A stretch of 64,000 nt of DNA from Cheilinus undulatus (taxonomy: Eukaryota; Chordata; Actinopteri; Labriformes; Labridae). Each line of letters begins with the position of its first letter. The first letter of the stretch is position 1. The notes beneath the pieces are model-generated. The model was not told the origin of the DNA and made no database searches. It saw nothing but the letters and a program-made list of their open reading frames with translations. The position numbers and the translations under genes are program-made. This document shows positions 34,701 through 44,429 of the stretch, one piece after another. Location of the stretch: contig NC_054882.1 in assembly GCF_018320785.1 (NCBI RefSeq), positions 28,400,719-28,464,718 of the forward strand. Reading direction: 5' to 3'.

Positions 34701-37700
34701 AATTCCAAAGCACTCAACATCCCCCACTCCAGTCCATCATCAAGAAATAGAAGGAATATGGCACATGAGTAAATCTGTCTAGATCAGGCCGTCCTCACAA
34801 ACTGAGTGACAAGAAGGAGACTAGAGAGAGAGGCCCCCAAGACACCTGTGAGTACTCTGAAGGAGTTACAGGCTTCAGCAGCTGAGATGGGACGGATTCT
34901 GCATACAGCAACTATTGCTTGAGTCTTTTGATATCTATTTTATTGTTTTATTTTATTTATTTTGATTTTATTTTGATTTATTTTTAAATTATTTGTTTTC
35001 TTCTTGTATTTTAATTTGTATTGAGTTTTTTTATTTGTATAAAAAATGGTAATGTATCTGTTAACTGCTTGATCCGTTTTATTTCAGTTTTATTTAATGT
35101 TAAATTTGTATTTGTATTTATTTTATTTATTTATTTTATTTCATTTCTCTCTTTATTCATATATTTCTATTTCTTTGGTTTAGTTTTTGATTTAGTTATT
35201 TTCTTTTAATACATTTAATAGCCTACAATTATTTCTGTAGAACTTTTATTTATCACTAAATGCACTTGTAAATAGATAAATATACAAGTAAATCACAAGT
35301 AACTCATTTACTGCATTAAAAAAAGCAGCTTACAATAGATTTAATTCTGTTTCTTATTAAATTAATTATTTCTACCTGCACTTTAGAAATGAATGTTGGT
35401 ATAATAAATGATCATGGAGCAACATATTTTCCTCTCATTTAATTATTAGTATCACAGGTTTTAAATTGAGAATATCCAACAGTCTCCAAAAATTGTGCCC
35501 TTTAGATTTGGCACTAAAATCAATGCGCCCCCCTCGGTATCTAAAGTATCTAAAGCATCCATGCTCCAGCTTAAGGTGACTGTGCTGCTTAGACCAAGAT
35601 GAAGGAGACAAAACATAAAACATACATTAACCAAAGACGCACATGACATACACAATCTCTCCATGAGAGTAGAGGCTACAAATACTGAAAGCCTTAAAAG
35701 TCAGTAGAGGACATAAACAGGAAAATGAATTAGCCTTGGTCCTAGACTAACTTTGAAAACTTTAATAACCCCTTGCCACTTGCAAGATCCACCCTCTTGT
35801 CCACAAATGGTGATGCCTGACTCCATAAAATAACCATGACCAGAAAATTCCTTCATTTTTATACACAATCCATGCATGAAACATAGCAGTGTACCATGGA
35901 ATGCAAGGGAAAAGAAGATTATAAGTTTTACTAGTTGTTAGACTCAATCCAAACTCAAGTTTCATTACGAAGAGTGGAAACAGCAGACAGTCTCCACCTC
36001 TACATTTATACAGAAGTTCAAACTCAAACAAATGTTTGCTCTTACGCTGATGTTACATTAGAAAAGGCCACTTCTCTTTGTTTAGCATGTCTAAGAGGAA
36101 TTTCTAGTACATGTATTTCATGCAAATTCAGACAGACGATGATCTCTCAATTTTACTACTTATACTTCCTCAGAGGCCACATCAGCCCTGTTGCCATGGT
36201 TACAGCCAACGACTCCTGAGCTGGTTTCAGTCAGTACATTTGCCTCATATTCACCGCTCTACTCGTTAACCCATCTCTTTATTTTTTTAAATTCTGTATT
36301 ATTGCTGGTTTTGCTTTGTAAAGCAGCACTGAGGCTGTGAACCACTCTGGGATTAAGACACCTACCATGGCATCATGCGGCCAATGCCGGTCCATCTGCT
36401 CCGGCTCACCAGGAAGCCCACGGTGGGGTCTGTGATGGCATCCCAGGCTCGGCCTACAAACAGGATGATGGAGGCATGGGAGGGATCCAGCTGAAGAGAG
36501 AGAGAGAGTGGGATAAAAGGAGTGAGGCATGAAACTGAGACAAAGAGGATGTCAAACACTACCTCATATGGCACTGCTGGTGAATGATTCAAAAAAGCTC
36601 TGACACCAGTGAGGTTACAGAGACATTTTAAGAGCTCAATAGCAGTGAAATACGCAACTGTGTCAGGAACAACGCACCATTCAAGTCCAATCTCATGATC
36701 TAATTTCTTGAGCTGAAAGGCCTTTTCTTAAGTTCCTCCTTTGTACAGGAAGAGTCTGATTTGTTAATTGAGTAACAAAGCCAAGCAGTAGGGTTTCAAG
36801 TTAATGCGCTTGACCGGCTACTGCAGGATGAAGGCTGTTAAAGTGATCCTGGGCTGAGAAAAGCAAATACAAACCCTTGACCTTTAAGCTAATCAGCATT
36901 TGGATCCATGCAGAATAAGAGAAATTAGAGTGTATTTTTCAGAAAGGATAAAATGACGCTTCCTTTGTCCAGCAATGCAAACGTTATGATGATTTCATTC
37001 TTGTTGGCTTATTTCAATCACCTGAGCCACGTCTAGCAGGTAGATCTGGAGGAAGAAGCCTAGAGCGCTGCCTGTAATCTGGTAGGGAAGCCCGCCAATG
37101 GCATAGCACAGTTTGCTCCACACAGACAGACGATGCCTCAGGTCCTTTGGCTGGAAGACGAAAAGAGGAGATGACAGAGGAGATGTGTTACTCAGTGAGT
37201 TTGTGCATCTTAAGAACTGTGAGTCAGTGATGAGGGATCTCTTTTGTAGTCTGGTGTCTGTTTAATGCCAACTTTCTGTGATAAATACCATCAATCCATC
37301 TTGTAAAAGTGATTCCATTTAATTGACCTGCTACCAAAAAGGCCTGAGATTGGCTATCGTCCCTCACCCCACTGCTCAGAATGTCAGATTAGAGGCAAAT
37401 TCCCAGCGATGATGTGGCGTGAGCGTGTGAAACTATGAGGTTATTACAGTTCACACACTTGTCCTACATCACAAAGGCTGCAGCGCTGCTATTGGCTGTA
37501 GATATGGGATGTTGGAGGTAGTGTGACATTTCATCCTCAGCAGACAGTTTAGAGACTCATCACATCTCACATCTACAGCTAACCAACAAAACTTATAAAG
37601 CAGAGACGTGCCTCTTCTTGAAACTGGTGTTAGCAATTTCCTCTACAAAAACCACAAACCTCTCCACATTCATACCAAGATGATTATAGTCATGAGCAAA

Positions 37701-38492
37701 ATTAAAACTAATGCTACATTACAGCCTGTAATGCTTGAGGATCATTATTGAATGACCAGGAAACCTCTTTAAGTGTTGGCTATTTATTACTTAACCATTC
37801 TGTGTCAATTGTATGTGATTTGATATTGCTGGAAGAGTCACGCAGAATTATTTGTGGAAGCTGTTTTATGCTGGAGATACTCTTAGGAGTTATTTAGAGA
37901 CCATTTAAGGCTTCTACACTGGCTGCATAATACACAAAAGACTCCGTTTAAACACTAGCTGTTCATTTAAATGCATGTTAACATTAACAGTGTCACTGTG
38001 CATTTCTTTTGAGACCCTTAAACCGACGATGATTCATGCTTCACGCGGCTCAGGAGCTGGAGTACCACGTCACCTCTCTCCTGTACATCTGTCATCACCG
38101 AGGCTGCTATATTTAACAAGACTGCACAGTTTAAACAGAAAAAAGCCAAATTTGTAAGGTCTAATAACGAAGCGGTCCCTTTAAGACCGGTATGTCTGCC
38201 TCATGAGCAGCTGCCTGAGGACAGATGGAAAAGTGAAATTTAAATATTGAGGACAAGTCAGGGGCGTCTGAAAAAACCTAAAGGAAGCAACGACTACATT
38301 TAATCTAACGCTGTTCTCAATTTAGGCCCCCTTTTACGCTTCCCGTCAAATGAATGAAACCCAGATAATGCGCTTCACACATTTTAAAATAGAAACGCTC
38401 GCGCTTACCTTGGCCGTCTTGACTTCTATATTAATTGGTTTGACTGAGAGCAAACTCGCCGCGTACTGCTCGGCGCCTTCTCCTCGTGCCAT
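22792..38492 (-). CDS. mfsd2a: Mfsd2a, sodium-dependent lysophosphatidylcholine symporter
   Basis: Fourteen coding exons: 38409-38492, 37022-37150, 36366-36490, 30062-30185, 29892-29970, 29654-29805, 29446-29536, 27540-27655, 27074-27157, 25334-25417, 25130-25242, 24897-25040, 24455-24631 and 22792-22846. The total is 1,557 bases (518 codons plus TAG), near the family length, with all phases agreeing. It is a 12-helix MFS carrier that takes up LPC-DHA at the blood-brain barrier and in liver. Visible hallmarks are KLCYAIGGLPYQITG, the sodium-site motif GRAWDAITDP (Asp about 88 and 92), HVPYSALTMFIS, IQGQIVG, FFIKFASGVSLG with the helix-11 Lys (about 427), and a luminal loop with an NLT glycosylation site. 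Cysteines in the SSSC and GGC contexts match the family disulfide. The tail is short and acidic (DSEADSESETS). Teleosts have two copies; I cannot say which this is. Confidence 0.95.
22847..24454. other. Mfsd2a last intron
   Basis: Intron between exons 13 and 14. Near 23400-23490 there is a GCTGATGAAGACCAAGAGTC-type motif followed by GAAACG, resembling a widespread fish repeat. No other content was recognised. Confidence 0.5.
25418..27073. other. Mfsd2a intron with a SINE
   Basis: Intron between exons 9 and 10. It holds the tRNA-derived SINE at 25832-26010 and a G10 run near 26491. The rest is unremarkable. Confidence 0.5.
25832..26010 (+). mobile_element. tRNA-derived SINE
   Basis: Begins GGGGGCACAGATGGCCTAGTGG, which holds an A-box-like TGGCCTAGTGG (about 25843-25853). 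A B-box-like GGGTTTGAAGC follows about 30 bases later, then a body rich in CCTGCATGTCTCTCCCCAC and an AT-rich tail with AAATAAAT. This is the layout of a common percomorph SINE family. Confidence 0.7.
27656..29445. other. Mfsd2a intron with dispersed repeat
   Basis: Intron between exons 7 and 8. The segment 28370-28620 matches 4180-4400 in a long imperfect alignment (shared GGAACTTGT...TTGAAAAGGA, AGTAAAAAGGTAA and GAGACATTAAGGAGCA-type words), so it is a second copy of that element's interior. The rest is AT-rich. Confidence 0.5.
34633..34920 (+). mobile_element. Tc1-like transposase fragment (N-terminal part)
   Basis: The plus strand keeps the start of a Tc1-like transposase gene: ATGAAGACAAAAGAACAC, then the helix-turn-helix region (degenerate SIIKK.KEYGT and AGRPHKLSD-type words), ending near the GRILHTAT segment. 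It has several frame breaks and lacks the catalytic half. It is the same family as the copies at 47225, 50275 and 61610. Confidence 0.75.
34930..35220. repeat. T-rich low-complexity tract
   Basis: Irregular TTTTATTTATTT and TTTGTATTT units over about 290 bases inside the large mfsd2a intron. Confidence 0.7.
37151..38408. other. First mfsd2a intron
   Basis: About 1.26 kb between coding exons 1 and 2 with no recognised element. It is relatively GC-rich near both ends. Confidence 0.5.
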
Positions 38493-38658
38493 TGTGCTTT
38501 TAGTATGTTTAGTGTCTTTTCCCTCCTTGATGCAAAATTTGTGTCAGAAAAGAAAAAACCGCCTCACTGCATTTTGAAACTGCCTCTTTCATTCAAAGGT
38601 CCGACCGTTACTAAGCCAAGACTCCGCCGACTGAGCTCGAGAGGCACGATGATTCTAC

Positions 38659-38687
38659 TACGTCAGACACGTCAGCTCCATGACGCG
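38659..38687. promoter_or_regulatory. mfsd2a: Clustered CRE half-sites in the mfsd2a promoter
   Basis: Three CREB/ATF-type half-sites lie within 29 bases, 170-195 bases before the mfsd2a ATG: TACGTCA (38659-38665), ACGTCA (38669-38674) and TGACG (38681-38685). Mammalian Mfsd2a is known to be induced by fasting and beta-adrenergic/cAMP signals, so the sites fit, but binding is inferred. Confidence 0.45.
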
Positions 38688-39367
38688 CGAGCCGCGTGCT
38701 CTTCGTGTCTGGTGAGAAGGGTTTGGTTCTGCCTCTTCAGGTGCTTCAGGAATCCACGTTTTTTTACATGATGTTTTAGGCTTTTGACCTTGGATAGGAA
38801 AACAAAGAGTACATATCACGTGTAGGAATATGAAAATGGATTAAGATTTGGTGTCATCGATTAAAAATTTGATTTTCCCCGAACAGGCTTACATTCCTTT
38901 CCTTTTAACAATACCAAACTAAAAATAAATCCGAAATAGGTCATCAGGAAAAGATAGATTTGCTAATCCTTCCTTCATCTTCAAGCATGCTAACCCAGGG
39001 ATGCGCATCTTTGGTTGACCTGTGATTACTAATACTTCAGAGATAGGAATAAAATGTTGCCATCATCATTTATTATACCATCATTTATGTTTAAAAATGA
39101 AGTGGAAATAGAAATAATTAATTTAATGAGAAACAGAGACTTTATTCAATTTCAAGCTTCTTTTTTAACGCAGTGAACGTGATAGCTACTTGTTATTTTA
39201 CTTGCATATTTATTTTTTCACAAGTGCGTTTAGTGATGAATTTTTTTTTAGTTTTCCGCTAATAAAATGTACTAGCAAAAGGAAATGTAACACGAATAAA
39301 TAAAAGTAAACAAATAAAAATAGAAAAATTGAAATAAAAATTAAAACTAAAATAGAATAAAATTAAC

Positions 39368-40104
39368 AGAACAAAAAAGTAAGGAAATTTGTGTTTGGTA
39401 CATTGTTTTTTTGTTGTAACAATGCGTCTTATAAATCTGTAATTTGATTTGAGTAAAATCTTATACCATTGGAAAGCCTGTCTTTTAAATGATGCCACAT
39501 TTGTAAGGAACATGTATTTGAAGGATGAGCAGCAGAGCTGAGAACGTGGGTTGCGGCCATGAAAAATGTGCCAAATCTTCTCTGCCAATGCCAAACAGCT
39601 TATTTTGCTGTTGACTCTTGTTGGGTGTTTGGTGGATTGGATGATTGAAGTTTGAAGAAACAAGACAGTTTGGAGATGGTACTTGGGTTCACTCCAAACA
39701 ATGCCACCACTTGGTTTTGTGGAACACCAGCTTGAAGTTGCTTGAAGTGCCGATTCTTGAAGCAGACACCTAACCACTGTAGCAGGGACCATGCTCACAG
39801 GTGCTGCCAATCAAGCACCCCTGATTGGCAGCACCTGGGGGTACCAGAAGCTCAAAACAAGAGTCAATAGCAACAGCAAAATAAGCTGTTTGGCATTGGC
39901 AGAGAAGATTTGGCACATTTTTCATGGGCACAACCCACATACTCAGCTCTGCTGCTCATCCCACAAATGCATGTTCCTTACAAATGTGGTACCATTTAAA
40001 AGGACAATAAACAAGCTCTCCAACGGTACAAGATTTATTGCCAAGAAGCATCGTTACAATAAAGAAATAATCTACCAAACACAAATTTCCTTACTTTTTG
40101 TTCT
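39368..40104. mobile_element. Non-autonomous element with about 250-bp terminal inverted repeats
   Basis: The left arm (39368-39622) starts AGAACAAAAAAGTAAGGAAA; the right arm (39856-40104) is its inverse. Both share long words such as GCCAAATCTTCTCTGCCAAT. The two arms are clearly but imperfectly complementary, including AACAGCTTATTTTGCTGTTG. A perfect 16-base palindrome with an 8-base loop (39798-39837) sits in the centre. There is no transposase and no clear target duplication. Confidence 0.8.
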
Positions 40105-40351
40105 ATGTTTTATAAATATTTCAAAAGTTTTAAAAAGACAAATAAAATATGAAAAGAATTCAAAGAAAATAAATTACCATAAAATAAAAACAGAATGAAT
40201 TAAAAAAACTCAAAAGAAATTCAGAAGTTTCAACTTGTTTTAATCAAATCAGAAAATGAATGACAATATAGCAGTTGTTAAAGACTTTAAGAGAATTGTG
40301 TTTTTTTCATCTTTCACTTTAAGTTTTTTAATTTGGTCTAACTCCTTCCTT

Positions 40352-40390
40352 AGATGTCTGTCTGTCTGTCTGCCTGTCTGTCTGCCTGCC

Positions 40391-40429
<39 letters not shown>

Positions 40430-40431
40430 TT
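40352..40431. repeat. (CTGT)n microsatellite
   Basis: About 20 units of TCTG with a few CCTG interruptions. It produces the spurious repeat-coding frames on both strands here. Confidence 0.95.
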
Positions 40432-41143
40432 ATGCACCAGATGCATGCACCGGATAAACTGGCAAGGTTTTTGCAGCTATCATCAAATATAAGATTAAAT
40501 AGCTTCCTTATTTTGCATTTCTCTTCATGTTGCTTTATAATTGTGACAAAAATATAACTTCTGGTGCTTTCCTGTAAGCATTCAGTGATAACTTTACATA
40601 AAACAAATGTGAAATATTATCATGATGCTGTCATCTAAAGCAAACCCACCACACCTCTTTCCATCTTAGTTTATTTTGTGGTCAGGGAGAAATGGGATGG
40701 CATGCAAATACATTCATGCTTGTCGGTGTAACATGTAAGGTGTACATGTACTTTATTTACCTTATATATAACATTGATTTTAACTAAATGCAAAAGGACA
40801 TTATGAGGGGCGATACGCTTCATTTTGCCTTGAAAGAACAACATTTTTCTAGAGCTAACTTTATGGAGTTATAGTTGTCTCTGCCCTCACTGCTAAAGTC
40901 AACAAGTGTCACTTTTGATGCCAAAATGGTCTTCAGTGTTTGCAAGCACTAATCTTTTCCCACAGGCTACAATGCATGATTTGTTTCTTGATCTTTTCTT
41001 ATTAACACAGTGATATGTATAGCATGTACTAAACAGGTATGTTAAAACAAGAAAATTCAGACCCATGGAACAGGAACTGTGCAATGCCAGTCCTAAAACA
41101 ACTTCAAAATCAGCTTTATGAGCAATAATTTTAAAAAACTTAC

Positions 41144-41385
41144 AGTAAAGGAATGCCTTTCTTTCTTGATTTCCTTATTTTCCATCCTGGTGCAATCATC
41201 CAGCAGGGGAAAAGGCTCCTTCTGTGGGGTAAAGCCATGCTAGAGAGAACAGAAGGAATCAATTTCTTATTTCATACTAAAAGAATGTGAAGAAGTGTGA
41301 ACTCCAAACACCACTGCCTTACCTCAACGCCAGGACCCAGCAGTGCTGTAGATGCTAAATGTGGTGAGGGATAGAAAGAAGTCAT
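41144..41385 (-). CDS. Two candidate exons of an interferon-type alternative mfsd2a N-terminus
   Basis: Exon a (41323-41385) begins ATG, encodes MTSFYPSPHLASTALLGPGV plus E, and ends at a gtaagg donor. Exon b (41144-41239) follows a ttctctctag acceptor, encodes 32 residues (starts HGFTPQKEPF, ends KKERHSFT) and ends at a gtaagt donor. Both have lengths divisible by 3, so the joint leaves in phase 0. The next minus-strand exon that fits is mfsd2a exon 2 (37022-37150), which starts in phase 0 with PKDLRHRLSV. The joined protein would replace the usual 28-residue start by 53 residues. Alternatively, this is the start of a separate unknown interferon-stimulated gene, but I found no further exon between it and mfsd2a. 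Protein family not recognised. Confidence 0.5.
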
Positions 41386-41450
41386 CACTGAAAGAGTACT
41401 TAGCAGACTAGAGGTGTCAGAGTCCTGACAGCCTGTGACCAAAGTCTGTC

Positions 41451-41503
41451 TTTATATACTCCCAGTGGTGAGCACGGATTTCCATCACAAGCTTTCACTT
41501 TCA
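41451..41503 (-). promoter_or_regulatory. ISRE plus TATA-box promoter
   Basis: On the minus strand, GAAAGTGAAAG (41492-41502), an IRF/ISGF3-type interferon-stimulated response element, lies 33 bases upstream of a perfect TATATAAA (41451-41458). The predicted start site near 41425 gives a 40-base leader before the ATG at 41385. This is the compact layout of classical interferon-induced genes. Confidence 0.6.
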
Positions 41504-41639
41504 GATTGTTTGATAAAATCTTATTCAATAACAATTCCTGCAAGACTGGGCATTTTCATGAAGTAGGTGATTCCAATCTGTGGGAAACATGTTGTTTTGG
41601 TACCGCCTTAAAAAGTGTCCTCATTCATCTTTGTCCTAA

Positions 41640-41641
<2 letters not shown>

Positions 41642-41669
<28 letters not shown>
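41642..41669. repeat. Poly-T tract
   Basis: Run of about 28 T. It may be the A-tail of a minus-strand retroposed element, but no clear body was found. Confidence 0.6.
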
Positions 41670-41674
<5 letters not shown>

Positions 41675-42129
41675 TGTGTAATGTATCAGCACTGCTAATA
41701 ACTTAAAATAGGACGTCAGTATCAGGCCAAGCCACTGCTGGTTCTCCTCCAGGATAACGGTGCACCAATGAGGCTGCAACATGAAGCCCAGTGCTATGAA
41801 GCTCAGGAGCTTTGAACATGTCAGCATGTGTGTAATGGCATCAAAATAAACCACAAAGTAAATCAAGCTTTTAAAACAGAGGATATGAGACAAGCTGGCA
41901 GCATAATTCATGGCCCACAAAGTGTGGGCTAAGGCCCCCTGGTGGTCCTTGAAGGTACAGCAAGTGGGGCCTCAGAGGCTATTTACAACCAAATATTAAA
42001 TGAAATGCAAATTTCATTTATTTGATTATGTTTGCCTATGTGTGTCTGGAGGTATTACTTGAAAAGATGTGTTTTTTTTCTTACTTTAATTTCATTAAAG
42101 AGGTGAAATCACACAGACAGTGAAATATT

Positions 42130-42660
42130 TCAATGCTTTCTTGTTTTAATCTCAATGATTACGGCTTACAGCTCACAAAAATCGAAGATCCACCGTCTCA
42201 AAATAGAACATTTCAATATGCCAATTCCAAAAAAACGATTTATATTAAAATAAGTGTCAACTCTCTGGAAAGTTATGTTCTTTTATGCACTCAATACCTG
42301 GTTGGAGCTCCTTTTACACAAAATACTGCATCAATGGCAATCAGCCTGTGGCACTGCTGAGGTATTATGCATGTCCATGCCGACCACTTTACAATTCCCC
42401 AGAGATTCTCTATGGGCTTCAGGTAAGACCAGTTGGTTGGGCAATCAAGTAATACCATGGTCAGCAACCAGTTTCTGGTAGTTTTGGCTCCACTGTGGGT
42501 AGTTGCCAAGCCTTGCAGGAAATCAGAATCTCCATAAAGCTTCTCAGCAGATGGAGGCATGAAGTGCTCTAAAATCTCCTAGGAGATGGCTGACAGAGTT
42601 GATGCTGGACTTAGGAGCAGCAGATGACATGGTACCTCAGACCATCACAACAGACGGATG
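42130..42660 (-). mobile_element. Tc1-like transposon fragment (C-terminal part)
   Basis: The minus strand reads a degenerate Tc1 transposase C-terminus: SYLKPIENLWGIVK (the region of the last catalytic Glu of DD34E enzymes), then PQQCHRLIA and a KGAPTRY end. It is a different subfamily from the 47-51 kb copies. Confidence 0.75.
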
Positions 42661-42884
42661 AAACATTGGTATATCTTTCTTGATAAGGATATTTTACATG
42701 TTTCTCTTTTTTATCTTTGTTGACTCCAAAAGCTGTAAGTAGCTTTAACCTTCATTCCCACGGTTTCATCATGTATGAGATTCCTTGCATCATAACAGAG
42801 AGATTTGTGCCAGAAAACAGTAAATGCAACAGTAAAGGCAACAGTAAATGCCTGGCTCTGTGCCAGAGCCAGGCAACAGTGTTA

Positions 42885-43050
42885 ATTTCGTCGACTAAAA
42901 CTATGACTTTAAATGATCATCGGCACCCTTTTTTTCCATGACAAAAACTAGACTAAGTCTAACAAAAATAGATCTGTGATGACTAAAACTGACAAAACCT
43001 AAGTTTAGTTTTCATCAAGATGACTAAAACTAGACTAAAATGTTATGTAA
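42885..43050. repeat. GACTAAAACTAGAC-type dispersed repeat
   Basis: Words such as GACTAAAACTA, GTTTTCATCAAGA and GACTAAAACTAGACTAAAA recur here and at 16040-16160 and 16340-16395. Just upstream lies a perfect 12-base inverted repeat (42849-42860 with 42864-42875). Confidence 0.55.
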
Positions 43051-43503
43051 TTTCGTTTTATGTAGTCCTGGTGGTTTATAACACAGTGGCCTATCATACA
43101 ACATCTAAAATACAGATTTTTGAAATGACTATACAGGGGCTTTAATTAGCCTTCTAACTGTGTGACTGGCTTTTCAGTAAATATGTTATTTTTATTATTC
43201 TGTTTTCAGTGCTGTTTTGGGGGGGAAAGCTTTCTTCACTCTTAAATAATGATATTCTAAAAAAATGATCTTCTTGGCTATTTTTGATGACTGATATCAG
43301 TCTTAACTGGATATAGCCTACAGACCCGGCTACAGAGGGGATAAAAGCCCACCTAGTGGTGTATAAAAAAATCTTAAATGAACATTACTGAACATTTTTG
43401 TGGTGTGTAAAATGAACTAGGTCAGCCTTATAGAAGCTTCCATCAAAACATACAGTCCTGTAATACTTTTTCCAGCTGTGGTTGAAGTGTTTAATCATAA
43501 CAC

Positions 43504-43557
43504 TTTATATAACTCACTGGCTGAGCTATAAGGGCAGATACTTTCACTTTCACTTTC
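43504..43557 (-). promoter_or_regulatory. Second ISRE plus TATA-box pair
   Basis: Minus strand: three overlapping half-sites, GAAAGTGAAAGTGAAAG (43541-43557), then a perfect TATATAAA (43504-43511) 29 bases downstream. No clear coding exon follows; a noncoding first exon is possible. Confidence 0.45.
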
Positions 43558-43966
43558 TTACAAGTTTCTTTTTGAGTTGCCAAAAATTGTTCGTATTATG
43601 AATCTGGTCTGCTCTTTCCCTTTAATGGAAAATCGTGTTTTTACTTTATTTGTTTAAATAGTAACCGTGACATTCAAGCTACATCTTTATCAGCGCTCAT
43701 CTTTTCCAAACCTCTTTACACAGATTTCCTCCCTCATGACTGAGTCACATAATGAAAGTTAATCTCAGCTGAAGCTGATCCCAGCTGGAAGACGTGAGGT
43801 AGGCTACACCCTGGTCAGTCCATGGGCTGACATACAACTATTCATGCTTATGCTCAGGCCTACGGGCCATTCAAATTAACCATTGTAGCAAACCAGCATG
43901 TCTTAGGAATGAAGCTGAAGACATTCTGTTAATGCAAAAATAACTAAAAAAGATCTTCATTCTTAC

Positions 43967-44062
43967 AGGTCTCACGTCTCTGGCAATAGGTCCAGGTATC
44001 CCAGACAGACATCTGATCTGATCAGGTGGCTGCTGGTCTAAAACCTTCCTCTGCTGCTCCAC
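43967..44062 (-). CDS. Candidate upstream exon near a third ISRE
   Basis: Open minus-strand segment of 32 codons (begins MEQQRKVLDQQPPDQ) ending in phase 0 at a good gtaaga donor (43961-43966). A TATA-like AAATATAA lies only 10 bases before this ATG. If that box is used, transcription would start inside the segment and this ATG would be lost, so the exon may be noncoding. Unrecognised. Confidence 0.25.
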
Positions 44063-44071
44063 GTGGTTTGG

Positions 44072-44123
44072 TTATATTTGGCAGTAGTAATGTTTGGTCA
44101 TACTGTAAGTCTGAAAGTGAAAC
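44072..44123 (-). promoter_or_regulatory. Third ISRE plus TATA-like pair
   Basis: GAAAGTGAAAC on the plus strand (44113-44123) is a good ISRE core, here in inverted orientation relative to the minus-strand TATA-like AAATATAA (44072-44079). The spacing, about 33 bases, matches the pairs at 41.5 and 43.5 kb. Confidence 0.35.
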
Positions 44124-44429
44124 CAACATAGAGAGTCCAGAAAAAAAAGGCTCAAACACCTCATCCTGCAAATAACTAAATGTTCTGCCAAACTTTCCAG
44201 TGTTCCTCCCTTATGATGAGTCTTTAGAGGCTAAAATGAGTAAAGGCATTCGTGACTATCCTGTTGTTTTTGAGATTTTCGAAGTGAGGCAGGAAAAAAA
44301 ATATTTATATGACCCTTTACTGCATAAGGGCAAACCACAGTGCCTCACAAAAACAAAGACAGAAAGAAAGACAGAACAGTTTGAAACAGTAGATAAAAAC
44401 AATATAACAGAGATAGCTGATTTAAGTCA

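Larger units (their letters stand above)
30186..36365. other. Largest mfsd2a intron
   Basis: A 6.2-kb intron between exons 3 and 4. It contains a poly-A run near 31564, a GTACC-rich dispersed repeat (31410-31510), a Tc1 fragment (34633-34920) and a T-rich low-complexity block of TTTATTTTATT units (34930-35220). No exon was recognised. Confidence 0.55.

Noticed and set aside
40249-40557. Open frames of repeated TDRQ or SVCL on both strands
   Set aside because: Produced by the CTGT microsatellite; no start context or neighbours.
41323-41390. Exon a read as an internal exon after the ctctttcag acceptor (ends 41388)
   Set aside because: Read in phase 0 from that acceptor, the first codon is TGA, so joining the phase-0 exon at 43967 would stop at once. 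The ISRE/TATA pair just upstream makes a first exon the simpler reading.
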